Positions 18,166 to 26,268 of a stretch of DNA of 64,000 bases are shown piece by piece (position 1 is the first letter of the stretch; every line of letters begins with the position of its first letter). Made by a program: the position numbers and the translations under genes. The DNA lies in contig CBIHNF010000003.1 in the NCBI GenBank assembly GCA_966211335.1, positions 154,454 to 218,453 on the forward strand. The letters run 5' to 3'. The notes beneath the pieces were generated by a model. The model was given only the letters and a program-made list of their open reading frames with translations, had not been told where the DNA came from and ran no database searches. Origin of the DNA: JAPWJZ01 sp966211335. GTDB taxonomy: Bacteria > Pseudomonadota > Alphaproteobacteria > Micavibrionales > UBA2020.

Positions 18166-19350
18166 TTAAGGCCGCATGCCGAAAAACTCAAGCTGCCACG
18201 CGATTTCAGCGGCGGTGAGCGGATATTCGGTGCCGCCCTTTGGGTATAGCAGATCGCGCGGCTGCACACCGCCGCCAAGGCGCTGCAAATCAAGACTGAG
18301 GCGCGGCGGCAGGTGCGCCCGCCAGCTCAACGCCACAATCGGTTTGGCAGAATGCGTCGCGAGGATGCGGCGCACGACATCCGGCATCGTATTTGCCAGA
18401 TAGGCGAGCGCGAGGATGACGAATTCCTTTTCCTGCCAGGCAAGGGCGTCGGCAATCACATCCGGCGTCAGCGTGCCGGATTCCACATAGCGATGCAGTT
18501 TTTCTTCCGGTGCCATGCCCTTGCCGACGGCGGGGGACGCATATTCCATGCGCCGCGTGACGAGGGAGACGATGGCGCTGCGCGTTGCGCTGTCGTAATC
18601 GCTGCGGTCCTTCAAGACCTGCAAAATCGCGTCGCTGACGAAACCGGTCAGCTGCCGGGCGAGGTCGACGGTCAAATCCTTGCGCAAAGCCAGCGGACGG
18701 TGCCAGTCCGGCTGGTGACGCGCTGCTTCCACAATCGCTTCCAGCGTCGCCGGCAAAAATTCCGCGCCGGGGTTGCTGATGAGGACGGAGGTGCCGGGCA
18801 CATCATTCGTTTCAAAAACGGCCTTCGTAATTTGCGCGCTGACGCTGCTGCGGCCCGCGATGGCGGAAATGACCCAAGGGTCGGGGTGAGCGCCCAAAAT
18901 CTGCAGCATTTCGTCATCATCGAGCGCGATGCAAAAGCGCAGGATGGGTTCGGAAATTTCACGCTCCACGTCTCGCGCGAGGCGGGCGACGACGGAGGGC
19001 GGCGCTTTCGCGTAGTCTTTCAACGTCGATGACAGCGCGCGCCGCACGAGCGTGACTTCATCCTGCGCCAGCATTTGCAGGGCTTTCACGGCATAGGCAT
19101 AAATCTGGCTGTGTTCGTCCGGCGATAAATTCGGCAGCAGCGTGACAATACGGGAGACGAGCGCAAGGCGCACATCGACATTGGGGTCGGCGGCCAGAAT
19201 GGGCGCCTGCTCCATCGGCGTACCTTCAACGCGGAGGGCAACCTGCTGGTTTGACGCGATGCCGGGCGTCTCCATCAGCGGGCGGCGCTGTAGTGCCATT
19301 TCCTTTAACTTTGGTTTTTTGGTGAAAAGCTTTTTGATGAATTCAAGCAT
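18166..19350 (-). CDS. DUF2336 family HEAT-like repeat protein
   Basis: 394 residues. A short basic N-terminus (FIKKLFTKKPK) is followed by helical HEAT-like repeats (LAADPNVDVRLALVSRIVTLLPNLS, LAQDEVTLVRRALSS, ALDDDEMLQIL). This pattern fits the alphaproteobacterial DUF2336 family, of unknown role and often near signalling genes. The ATG abuts the zapE stop with no gap, so the two are probably translationally coupled. No enzymatic motif is seen. Confidence 0.72.
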   Translation of the reverse strand: MLEFIKKLFTKKPKLKEMALQRRPLMETPGIASNQQVALRVEGTPMEQAPILAADPNVDVRLALVSRIVTLLPNLSPDEHSQIYAYAVKALQMLAQDEVTLVRRALSSTLKDYAKAPPSVVARLARDVEREISEPILRFCIALDDDEMLQILGAHPDPWVISAIAGRSSVSAQITKAVFETNDVPGTSVLISNPGAEFLPATLEAIVEAARHQPDWHRPLALRKDLTVDLARQLTGFVSDAILQVLKDRSDYDSATRSAIVSLVTRRMEYASPAVGKGMAPEEKLHRYVESGTLTPDVIADALAWQEKEFVILALAYLANTMPDVVRRILATHSAKPIVALSWRAHLPPRLSLDLQRLGGGVQPRDLLYPKGGTEYPLTAAEIAWQLEFFGMRP

Positions 19351-20442
19351 CTAGCGCCCTGCCCTGTATTCCGGCGACTGCATTTCCATGAGGCGGCTGA
19401 CCGTACGCTGAAAAACCTCCGCGTTTTCACCGCCTTCGTAAAGCTTGTCCGGCGGCGCGGCGGCGGATAGGACAAGGCGGGCGCGATTATCATACAGCGT
19501 ATCGATCAGCGTGATAAAACGCGACGCCGCATTGCGGTTCGCATCCCCCAGCCTTGGCACATTTTCGACGATGAAGACGCGGAAATGCTTCAGAAGCTCA
19601 AGATAATCCAGCGCGCTTTTTGGCTGCTCGCAGAGTTCGGCGAAAGTAAAGCAGGCGACCTGATGCGCCGCTTTCGGTACATGGATGGTGCGGCCCTTGA
19701 CGGTAATGTCCAGCGGTGCGCCGGCGTCGCCATCTGCCACGGTCTTGAATATTTTCTGCATTTCCGCGTGGGCATCTTCATCATGCGGCCAGAAGTAGAC
19801 CTGCAATTCGCGCAAGCGGCGCAACCGGTAATCGCGTACGCCGTCGAAGGAGAAAATGTTCAACCGCTCCTTCAGTAGCGCGACAAAGGGCTGGAAGCTC
19901 GGGCGGTTGAGGCCGTCGGCATATAAATCATCCGGCGCGATGTTGGAGGTTGTGACAACGGTGACGCCGCGGTCGAACAGCGCGGTGAACAGGCGGCCCA
20001 ATATCATCGCATCGGCGACGTCGCGCACCTGGAATTCATCAAAGCACAGCAGCTGCGTCTCGGATGCGATTTTGTCGGCGGCGGCAAACAGGTCGTTATC
20101 GATGCGCTCGGCGGCATCTTTCCTGCTGCGTAGCTGATGCAGGAAATCATGCACTTCCAGCATAAAGGCGTTGAAATGGACGCGGCGTTTTTTTTCGACG
20201 CGCACCGCGCCGAAGAATAAATCCATCACCATGGATTTGCCGCGGCCGACGCCGCCGTAAAGGTAGAACCCCTTCGGCGCGGGCGCGGCTTTTTTGAAAA
20301 GCCCGAGGAAGGATTTTTCCACCGGGGCTTCCAGCTGGCGGCGCAGCTGTTCCAGCGCCTCAAGGGCGCGGCGCTGGTCGTCATCGGGCGTGAAGGCGCC
20401 GTCTTTAACCCGCTGGTCGTATATGTCGGTGAGTGTGGTCAT
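19351..20442 (-). CDS. zapE: AFG1-like cell-division ATPase ZapE
   Basis: 363 residues from the ATG at 20442 (MTTLTDIYDQRV), the normal start and length. An AAA-type ATPase related to mitochondrial AFG1/LACE1; in E. coli ZapE modulates the FtsZ ring. Walker A is GGVGRGKS with K69, and Walker B is LLCFDEFQV, followed by the family's DVADAMIL and TSNIAPDDLY segments. zapE commonly neighbours mdh in Alphaproteobacteria; here three genes intervene. Confidence 0.92.
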   Translation of the reverse strand: MTTLTDIYDQRVKDGAFTPDDDQRRALEALEQLRRQLEAPVEKSFLGLFKKAAPAPKGFYLYGGVGRGKSMVMDLFFGAVRVEKKRRVHFNAFMLEVHDFLHQLRSRKDAAERIDNDLFAAADKIASETQLLCFDEFQVRDVADAMILGRLFTALFDRGVTVVTTSNIAPDDLYADGLNRPSFQPFVALLKERLNIFSFDGVRDYRLRRLRELQVYFWPHDEDAHAEMQKIFKTVADGDAGAPLDITVKGRTIHVPKAAHQVACFTFAELCEQPKSALDYLELLKHFRVFIVENVPRLGDANRNAASRFITLIDTLYDNRARLVLSAAAPPDKLYEGGENAEVFQRTVSRLMEMQSPEYRAGR

Positions 20443-20610
20443 GTGTTTGCGGCGCTGCCCTTTATCTGGCGCCATCCTAAAACCTTGGGGTTTTGCTTGC
20501 ATCATAAACATATATTTTCATAACCCGTGTTTTGCCGTCTGGCGCGGCACTATATTGCGGCGTATGATAGTTCTCAGGACTTTTTATTTCCCTTTATCAG
20601 GAGTAATGAC

Positions 20611-20757
20611 ATGGCCCACAAATGCAAAGGCACCTGCGCAAAAGATTTCGCTGACAAGGCAAAAAACCAACCGCCCGCAACGCCGCCGGCGCCCCCTGCC
20701 AACGACCAGAAAAAAGAAGAGCCGAAGCACAAGTGCTGCGGCCAATGCAAACCGTAA
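20611..20757 (+). CDS. Small Cys-rich protein (48 aa)
   Basis: 48 residues with a good ribosome-binding site (AGGAG, 7-base spacing) and its own terminator. Cysteines cluster at both ends: C5 and C9 (CKGTC) and C42, C43, C46 (CCGQC), with His3 and His40 nearby. A flexible Pro/Ala linker and charged stretch separate them. The arrangement suggests a single metal site or a disulfide-closed peptide. No signal peptide. Family not recognised. Confidence 0.7.
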   Translation: MAHKCKGTCAKDFADKAKNQPPATPPAPPANDQKKEEPKHKCCGQCKP

Positions 20758-20777
20758 GGTTTTGCTGAGTGATTTAA

Positions 20778-20806
20778 AAATCCCCGCCCTCAACCGGCGG
20801 GGATTT
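20778..20806 (+). terminator. Rho-independent terminator after the Cys-rich gene
   Basis: 11-bp stem (AAATCCCCGCC and its complement), 7-base loop, then a T-run to 20810. The stop codon of the convergent esterase gene lies in the T-run. Confidence 0.9.
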
Positions 20807-20808
20807 TT

Positions 20809-21588
20809 TTATGGGCCCTTGCGCAGGTGCTGCGCGATGAACTTGACCGAGGCGTCGAAGGATTCCGCGTTGATGTTATGGCCGAGGTCCTTGACCAGCA
20901 CCCCGTCCGTCTTGATGCCGGCGCGCTTGAGCCGTTTGACGGAGGCGTTGAAATGCACGGAAATGCTGCTCATCGCGCGGTCGAAAACTTTTTTGAAGCG
21001 AGACGGCGGCCGTTCGATGGTTTTGGGGCCGTTGTAGAAATAATGGTCCTGGTCGCCCATGATGAGCATCGTATCGGGCTTTGATTTCGGCTTCATGATG
21101 GGGAAGACGGGGCTGGAATGCGCGACTACGGCAGCGCAGGGCGCGTCCCGCCGTGTGGCCATCTGCACCACCATCGCGCCGCCGAGGGAGAAACCGTAAA
21201 GAACGAGGCCGTCGTCTTTCAAGCCGCGCTTTGCCAGCTGCGCATCCGCAAACTGGTTCAACTGGTCGACGACCGGCACGCGGTTGAAGAGGTGGCTTAA
21301 GGCAAGCTCCAGCCCCTGCCCTGCGTCTTTCGCCGATTTATACCAGCTATAAAGGTCATCGACATGGCCGACGCCGTATTCGTCTTTATGCCCCTGGCTT
21401 GCCTTGATGCCGACGGGGCCGCGCACCAGCAGCACATCCGCATTCGGCCATTCTTTTTGGATATTGGCCGGAAGGTCCTTGAACATTTCAGGATGGTTGC
21501 CGTAGCCGTGCAGGAAAATCACCAGCGCATCCGGCTTGCCGGATGCTGCGGGGAATTCCATGAAGTCGAAACCGTTTTCGTTTTTCAT
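20809..21588 (-). CDS. Alpha/beta-hydrolase, phospholipase/carboxylesterase family
   Basis: 259 residues. Fold signatures: LVIFLHGYG oxyanion region near residue 24, nucleophile S134 in YGFSLGG, probable acid D179 or D181 in MGDQDHYF, and H237 in LGHNIN. This matches the Abhydrolase_2 (acyl-protein thioesterase/carboxylesterase) group. No signal peptide, so probably cytosolic. The physiological ester is not evident from context. Confidence 0.85.
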   Translation of the reverse strand: MKNENGFDFMEFPAASGKPDALVIFLHGYGNHPEMFKDLPANIQKEWPNADVLLVRGPVGIKASQGHKDEYGVGHVDDLYSWYKSAKDAGQGLELALSHLFNRVPVVDQLNQFADAQLAKRGLKDDGLVLYGFSLGGAMVVQMATRRDAPCAAVVAHSSPVFPIMKPKSKPDTMLIMGDQDHYFYNGPKTIERPPSRFKKVFDRAMSSISVHFNASVKRLKRAGIKTDGVLVKDLGHNINAESFDASVKFIAQHLRKGP

Positions 21589-21728
21589 CGCGGCCTTTTA
21601 AAACTCATTCAAGGCACAGCATCTATCCCGCCAAGGATGAACAAGCGTAAAAGAATGAAAAATGCTTGTAAACCCTAATAAATCCCGAAGGCTTGACCGA
21701 CTATGAAAACGTGGCTAGAGTTTTGCGC

Positions 21729-22076
21729 ATGAACCCGTTCAAAAGAAAATTGGCGCCCGAGTTTAATGCGCCGCAGCAATCGCTGAAAGCATACACCATT
21801 GTGCTGGTGAAGCCGCAGCAGGCGGAACCCTTTGCGGATCGCCTGTCACGCTGGCTGCTCTTACACGGCGATGGCCAGAAAGGCGTGGCGCAAAAGCCCG
21901 CTGCCGCCGATGGCAAAGTCACCGTCAACTGCACGGAAGCTGTCATGGCAAAAATCGAGCGCCAGTTCGCCGGCGATATCCTCGAGACGCTGCCGAAGCC
22001 CGAACACATCCGCGGCGCGATCTACCCGCCCAAGGTCGACCCCTGGGACGTCAGCCTCTGGAGCCGCAAGCCTTAA
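21729..22076 (+). CDS. Conserved-looking hypothetical protein
   Basis: 115 residues from the ATG at 21729; a TTG at 21693 is an alternative start. The product is soluble, with strands such as LKAYTIVLVKPQ and a helix-rich middle (AVMAKIERQFAGDILETL), ending in a basic WSRKP. No recognised domain, signal peptide or membrane segment. It faces the acyl-CoA dehydrogenase gene tail-to-tail with only 6 bases between them. Confidence 0.6.
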   Translation: MNPFKRKLAPEFNAPQQSLKAYTIVLVKPQQAEPFADRLSRWLLLHGDGQKGVAQKPAAADGKVTVNCTEAVMAKIERQFAGDILETLPKPEHIRGAIYPPKVDPWDVSLWSRKP

Positions 22077-22082
22077 GCTTGC

Positions 22083-23870
22083 TTAAAACTGGTCATTCGC
22101 AATCTGCACTGCCGTCTTGTGGCCGCCCATGATGGGGGCAGTCAGGCCATGCACATAGGGCAGCAGTGCTTCGGCGAAGAAGCGGGCGGTGATGAGCTTG
22201 GTGTTGTAGAAATTTGCATCATTGCCCGATGACGCCAGCGCGTCGTAAGACGCGAGGGCCATGCGTGCCATCATGTAGCCGCCGGCCACCAGCGAGAACT
22301 GGCGCAGATACGGCGCGGCGGAGGCTGCCATGGTATCGGTGTTTGATTTCGCATTCGCCAGCATCCAAGCGGTCGATTCCTCCAGTGCGGAAACCGCTTT
22401 CAACAGGCTGACCTGAATAACATCCAAATCGTCGCTCGGCTTTTGCGCGAAGTTTTTCAGATAGGCTTTGATTTCCGCCATGAAGCGCTGCGCTTCCGCG
22501 CCGCCGTCACGCAGGACTTTGCGGAAGACAAGGTCATTGGCCTGAATGCCATTGGTGCCTTCATAAATCGGCAAAATGCGCGCATCGCGGTAGAATTGCG
22601 CGGCGCCGGTTTCCTCGATAAATCCCATGCCGCCGTGAATTTGCAGGCCGGTCGAGGCGGTTTCAACAGCAAGGTCGGTCGCCCAGGCCTTGACGAGCGG
22701 GACAAGCAGGTCCGCTCTGGCCGCCGCATCATTTTGGGCTTTTGCATCCGTCTCCTTGCGCATACGGTCCACCATGCCGCCGGCATAATAGGTGAGCGCG
22801 CGGGAGGCTTCGGTATTCGCTTTCATGGTCAGCAACATGCGGCGCACATCGGGGTGCTCGATAATCGCGACGCGCTTGCCGGACTTATCGCCAAGCTTCA
22901 TGCCCTGCACACGGTCTTTTGCGTATTGCAGCGCATGCTGGTAGGCGGCTTCGGCGAGGGCCACGCCCTGCTGGCCGACGCCAAGGCGGGCATTGTTCAT
23001 CATGGTGAACATGTTGCGAAGGCCCTTACCTTCCTCGCCGACCAGATACGCAACCGCGCCGTCATTTTCGCCATAGATCATGACGCAGGTGGGGGAGCCG
23101 TGGATGCCGAGTTTATGTTCCAGCGAGACGGCGCGCACATCGTTGCGCTTGCCGAGGGAACCGTCATCATTCACAAGGAATTTCGGCACGATGAAAAGCC
23201 CCAGGCCATCATTGCCTTCCGGCAGCCCGTCGATGCGCGCCAGGACGAGGTGGATAATATTGGGGGTGAAGTCATGCTCCCCCCAGGTGATGTAAATCTT
23301 CTGGCCTTTCATCAGGTAATGATCGCCGGTCTTTTTCGCGGTGGTGCGGATGGCGGCAAGGTCGCTGCCCGCCTGCGGCTCCGTCAGGTGCATGGAGCCT
23401 GTCCATTCGCCGGAGGTCATTTTGGGCAGGTATTTGTCTTTTTGTTCAGGTGTGCCGTGTTTATCAATCGCCTCGATCGCCGCCTGCGACAGCAGCGGGC
23501 AGAGCGAGAGGGCAAGGTTGGCCGACTGCCACATTTCACCGACCGCCATGCCTAGGGAGTACGGAAGGCCCTGACCGCCATGTTCCGCCTCGCAGGTGAC
23601 GCCCGTCCAGCCGCCTTGGGCGAACTGGGTATAGGCGTTCTTGAAACCGTGCGGCGTCTTCACGCCGTCGCCGGAAATTTTTGATGTCTGCTTGTCACCC
23701 GTTGTGTTCGTCGGGGCCCAGACTTCGGCGGAAAGACGCGCCGCTTCCGTCAGCACCGCTTCCACCACATCGGGGGTTGCGTGTTCGTACCCCGGTAATG
23801 CGGCAATGCCTTCCATGCCGGCGATCTGGTCGAGGACGAAGCGCATGTCTTTAAGCGGGGCGTGATACAT
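22083..23870 (-). CDS. Acyl-CoA dehydrogenase, DmdC-like
   Basis: 595 residues, longer than typical acyl-CoA dehydrogenases (about 380) because of extra N- and C-terminal segments. That length and the start MYHAPLKDMRFVL are typical of the group annotated as 3-methylmercaptopropionyl-CoA dehydrogenase. FAD-dependent alpha,beta-desaturation of an acyl-CoA. Signatures: MHLTEPQAGSDL, KIYITWGEHD, ASTGLQIHGGMGF, and IYEGTNGIQANDL, where the Glu is the likely catalytic base. GGAG lies 8 bases upstream. Such genes often act in general beta-oxidation, so a DMSP role should not be assumed. Confidence 0.87.
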   Translation of the reverse strand: MYHAPLKDMRFVLDQIAGMEGIAALPGYEHATPDVVEAVLTEAARLSAEVWAPTNTTGDKQTSKISGDGVKTPHGFKNAYTQFAQGGWTGVTCEAEHGGQGLPYSLGMAVGEMWQSANLALSLCPLLSQAAIEAIDKHGTPEQKDKYLPKMTSGEWTGSMHLTEPQAGSDLAAIRTTAKKTGDHYLMKGQKIYITWGEHDFTPNIIHLVLARIDGLPEGNDGLGLFIVPKFLVNDDGSLGKRNDVRAVSLEHKLGIHGSPTCVMIYGENDGAVAYLVGEEGKGLRNMFTMMNNARLGVGQQGVALAEAAYQHALQYAKDRVQGMKLGDKSGKRVAIIEHPDVRRMLLTMKANTEASRALTYYAGGMVDRMRKETDAKAQNDAAARADLLVPLVKAWATDLAVETASTGLQIHGGMGFIEETGAAQFYRDARILPIYEGTNGIQANDLVFRKVLRDGGAEAQRFMAEIKAYLKNFAQKPSDDLDVIQVSLLKAVSALEESTAWMLANAKSNTDTMAASAAPYLRQFSLVAGGYMMARMALASYDALASSGNDANFYNTKLITARFFAEALLPYVHGLTAPIMGGHKTAVQIANDQF

Positions 23871-23889
23871 GGAAGGGCTCCAAAATGAA

Positions 23890-23923
23890 TTCCGGCAGTC
23901 ACCGCGATTGGCGACTGCCGGAA
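23890..23923. terminator. Strong hairpin between acyl-CoA dehydrogenase and paralog pair
   Basis: Perfect 11-bp stem (TTCCGGCAGTC and complement) with a 12-base loop. It lies downstream of the minus-strand paralog pair. The following T content is weak (TTCATTTTGG on the minus strand), so it may be a terminator or a transcript-stabilising hairpin ahead of the dehydrogenase. Confidence 0.5.
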
Positions 23924-23974
23924 AAGACTAGCATTTTGGAACGGCGCTTGAAACAGCGCGCATCTTGCCCGTTA

Positions 23975-24520
23975 TTATGACGGGCGGAACGGGTTGCGGG
24001 GTTTCACGGGCGCGGGGGCCGCAACCGCTTCGCTTTCCAGCAGCTTGATCAGAAGCTTGGTCTGGCCGCCGGCGCTGGCATATTCGGTATCCGACAGTTT
24101 GGCGGCTTCGGTGACGAATGTCTTGACCAGCGGATCAGCCTTGTTGCCCTTCAGCTTATGGATATTGAAGAAAACCTGGCTTGCGGTCATAAGGTCTTCC
24201 GCCACGCGGCGGTCTTCCTGGGGTTCTTCCTCGACAAGGCCGACGGCCGCCATGAAATCACCCAGCAGGCCGCCGAGTTCGGCGAGCGGGCTGTCTTCGA
24301 TCACGTTGCGCGCATTCAGGGCCAACTTGATTTGCGGCAGGTCGGCGGCGGGGAATTCGGCGCGGAAGTCGGCCAGGAATTCGGCCTCCACCGCATCAAT
24401 CGCCTTGCGGCGGGCGGCGGGTTTCATCTCGGCCAGCGGCGCGAAGGCGGCGTCAACAGCCGCCGGCGTTTCGGCGTCGTAAATCTTCGCCATGATGGTT
24501 TTAGCGTTAACGTCAGTCAT
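23975..24520 (-). CDS. Unknown helical protein, paralog of next gene (copy 1)
   Basis: 181 residues from the ATG at 24520 (MTDVNAKTIMAKIYDAET). Shares with its upstream neighbour an N-terminal helical segment, the block KGNKADPLVK-FVTEAAKLSDTEYAS and a C-terminal NPF motif after an Ala/Pro stretch. Predicted soluble and helical, with no signal peptide or known domain. 31 bases after copy 2, so probably co-transcribed. Confidence 0.68.
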   Translation of the reverse strand: MTDVNAKTIMAKIYDAETPAAVDAAFAPLAEMKPAARRKAIDAVEAEFLADFRAEFPAADLPQIKLALNARNVIEDSPLAELGGLLGDFMAAVGLVEEEPQEDRRVAEDLMTASQVFFNIHKLKGNKADPLVKTFVTEAAKLSDTEYASAGGQTKLLIKLLESEAVAAPAPVKPRNPFRPS

Positions 24521-24551
24521 TTTATCACACTCTCTTCTGGTTTTTTGTGGA

Positions 24552-25058
24552 TTACGGTTTCGGCGTCTGGCGGAAGGGATTGGCGGGGGCTGCCGGCGCT
24601 TGAGCGGCGGCCACATTCACCATCAACTTCAGAACGCCGAGCGGGGAATTATAGTCTTCATCGGAAAGCTTGGCAGCTTCGGCGACGACGGCTTTGACCA
24701 TCGGATCGGCGGCATCGCCCTTGCTCTGGGAGATTTTGAGGAAGACGAGGGATTGCGCCTGCCCTTCCGCGACGGAGCCGACCTCGCGCTCGAGACTGGC
24801 GAGCAGCAGGCGACCCTGAGGGGTGTTTTTGGTAGCATCGAGCAGGTCAATGACGGCCTTCATTTGCGCAAGTTCCGCGCCCGTCGCCATGCCCCGTTTC
24901 CATTCGGAGACGACTTGGGTTTCGATAGCGTTGATAGCGAGGGTCTGGTGATTGGCAGGCTGCTGCGCGATATCGGCAAAAATGGCTTCGACGGTTTCAG
25001 GGGTTCGGGCTTTGCGGATTTGGGAGGCGTAGGTATTTGCGTTGAATTCAGGGGTCAC
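24552..25058 (-). CDS. Unknown helical protein, paralog of previous gene (copy 2)
   Basis: 168 residues with a GTG start at 25058; no upstream ATG in frame looks better. Block KGDAADPMVKAVVAEAAKLSDEDYNS aligns directly with copy 1, and both end in an NPFR-type tail. The overall lengths and helix pattern match, so this is a tandem duplication that has since diverged. Function unknown. Its upstream region is shared with the sigma-54-type promoter reading the other way. Confidence 0.65.
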   Translation of the reverse strand: MTPEFNANTYASQIRKARTPETVEAIFADIAQQPANHQTLAINAIETQVVSEWKRGMATGAELAQMKAVIDLLDATKNTPQGRLLLASLEREVGSVAEGQAQSLVFLKISQSKGDAADPMVKAVVAEAAKLSDEDYNSPLGVLKLMVNVAAAQAPAAPANPFRQTPKP

Positions 25059-25176
25059 GATGTTTCTCGGTTGTTGTTATGAATAGCGGCCATAGGGGTA
25101 GCACCCGCCTTTGGCAAAGGCAACGACATTCCATAAAATATAATTATCAAATTACATAATATTATTACCACCCCTC

Positions 25177-25192
25177 TGGCACACCCCTTGCA
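25177..25192 (+). promoter_or_regulatory. Sigma-54 (RpoN)-type promoter
   Basis: TGGCACACCCCTTGCA matches the -24/-12 consensus TGGCACG-N4-TTGCW at every fixed position except one (A for G). Spacing between GG and GC is exact. It lies about 60 bases upstream of the transglycosylase ATG, in a correct orientation. A small GGCCT/AGGCC hairpin follows in the leader (about 25212-25227). Confidence 0.75.
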
Positions 25193-25250
25193 ACTCTTCC
25201 CTATATAAGGAGGCCTAAAAACAGGCCCCAAGGGTTCAGGAGTTCGGGTT

Positions 25251-26243
25251 ATGGCGTTTTCAGCAGGGGTACCATCGGAAATACTCCACAAATATCAGGG
25301 AGTTGCCTCAAACCGCGTTATTAATGCGGTGCAGAAGGCCGCCAAAGCCACCGGCGTTGATTTCACCTTCCTCATGGAAAAAGCTTCCACCGAGAGCAGC
25401 TTTGACACTAACGCCAAGTCAAAATCTTCCAGCGCGACCGGCCTCTATCAATTCATCGATGACACCTGGCTTGGCATGGTAAAGCGCCATGGGGAGAAGT
25501 ACGGCCTTGGCGACCTCGCCGATAAAATCGAGATCAAGAACGGCAAAGCGACTGTCGACAGCGCCGCTGCCAAAAAGCAAATTCTCGCCCTCCGCAAAGA
25601 CCCCGAGATTTCAGCCTGCATGGCCGGCGAGTTCTGCGCCGAAAACAAGGACTTCCTGCAGGACCACACGAAAGGCGACGTCGGCTCGACCGAGCTGTAC
25701 CTCGCCCACTTCATGGGTGCGGGCGCTGCCGCAAAATTCCTGAATGCGCGCGCCTATGACGGCGATGCGGTTGCCGCCAAAATTTTCCCCAACGCGGCGC
25801 ATGCCAACAAAGGCGTTTTCTACGACAAGAACGGCAAGGCGCGTTCGCTGGATGACGTCTATGCCCTTTTCGACAAAAAGTTCACAGGTGGACAGGCAGC
25901 CGGTTCCTCAACAACTCCGGCCTCGACCTCGACGGACGACAGCTCCACCAAAGCGCCCGCGGCCAGCGCCGCAGCATCCCGCCATCACACCCATACGGCC
26001 GCGCGGGCGCTTCCTGTTTTCGATGACGCCAATGAAGCGGATGATATCATCTGGCGCGACGACCCCCGCTTCCAGCACCACGGTGCGGGCAAGAAGAATG
26101 CGGGCTCCATCTATGCGCAGGCCAATGCCTCCGTCAGCCGGTTGTCGGCGGCCAGCATCATGGCGATGTCGCAGATGGATGAAACCACCATGGCGTCAAC
26201 GGGCTTCGGCCACCGCAAGGACCGCCACGGGTATAATTCTTAA
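25251..26243 (+). CDS. Lytic transglycosylase-like (SLT domain) protein
   Basis: 330 residues with AGGAG before the ATG. Residues about 20-175 form an SLT/lysozyme-like domain: the catalytic Glu is probably E48 in KASTESSF, followed by SSSATGLYQFIDDTW and LYLAHFMGAGAA. Cleaves the MurNAc-GlcNAc bond of peptidoglycan. The C-terminal 130 residues are Ser/Thr/Ala/His-rich and look disordered. No classical signal peptide is seen, so export may use a dedicated apparatus. The sigma-54-type promoter fits flagellar or surface-structure regulation. Confidence 0.8.
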   Translation: MAFSAGVPSEILHKYQGVASNRVINAVQKAAKATGVDFTFLMEKASTESSFDTNAKSKSSSATGLYQFIDDTWLGMVKRHGEKYGLGDLADKIEIKNGKATVDSAAAKKQILALRKDPEISACMAGEFCAENKDFLQDHTKGDVGSTELYLAHFMGAGAAAKFLNARAYDGDAVAAKIFPNAAHANKGVFYDKNGKARSLDDVYALFDKKFTGGQAAGSSTTPASTSTDDSSTKAPAASAAASRHHTHTAARALPVFDDANEADDIIWRDDPRFQHHGAGKKNAGSIYAQANASVSRLSAASIMAMSQMDETTMASTGFGHRKDRHGYNS

Positions 26244-26268
26244 ATCTCTTTATCATTCTGTTTAGAAT

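Noticed and set aside
22083..23870. Firm naming as dmdC of DMSP degradation
   Set aside because: The length and start match that group, but no dmdA, dmdB or dmdD neighbours are present and annotation of this group is broad.
25251..26243. Phage endolysin interpretation of the SLT protein
   Set aside because: No holin, spanin or phage structural genes nearby, and the promoter is chromosomal sigma-54 type.
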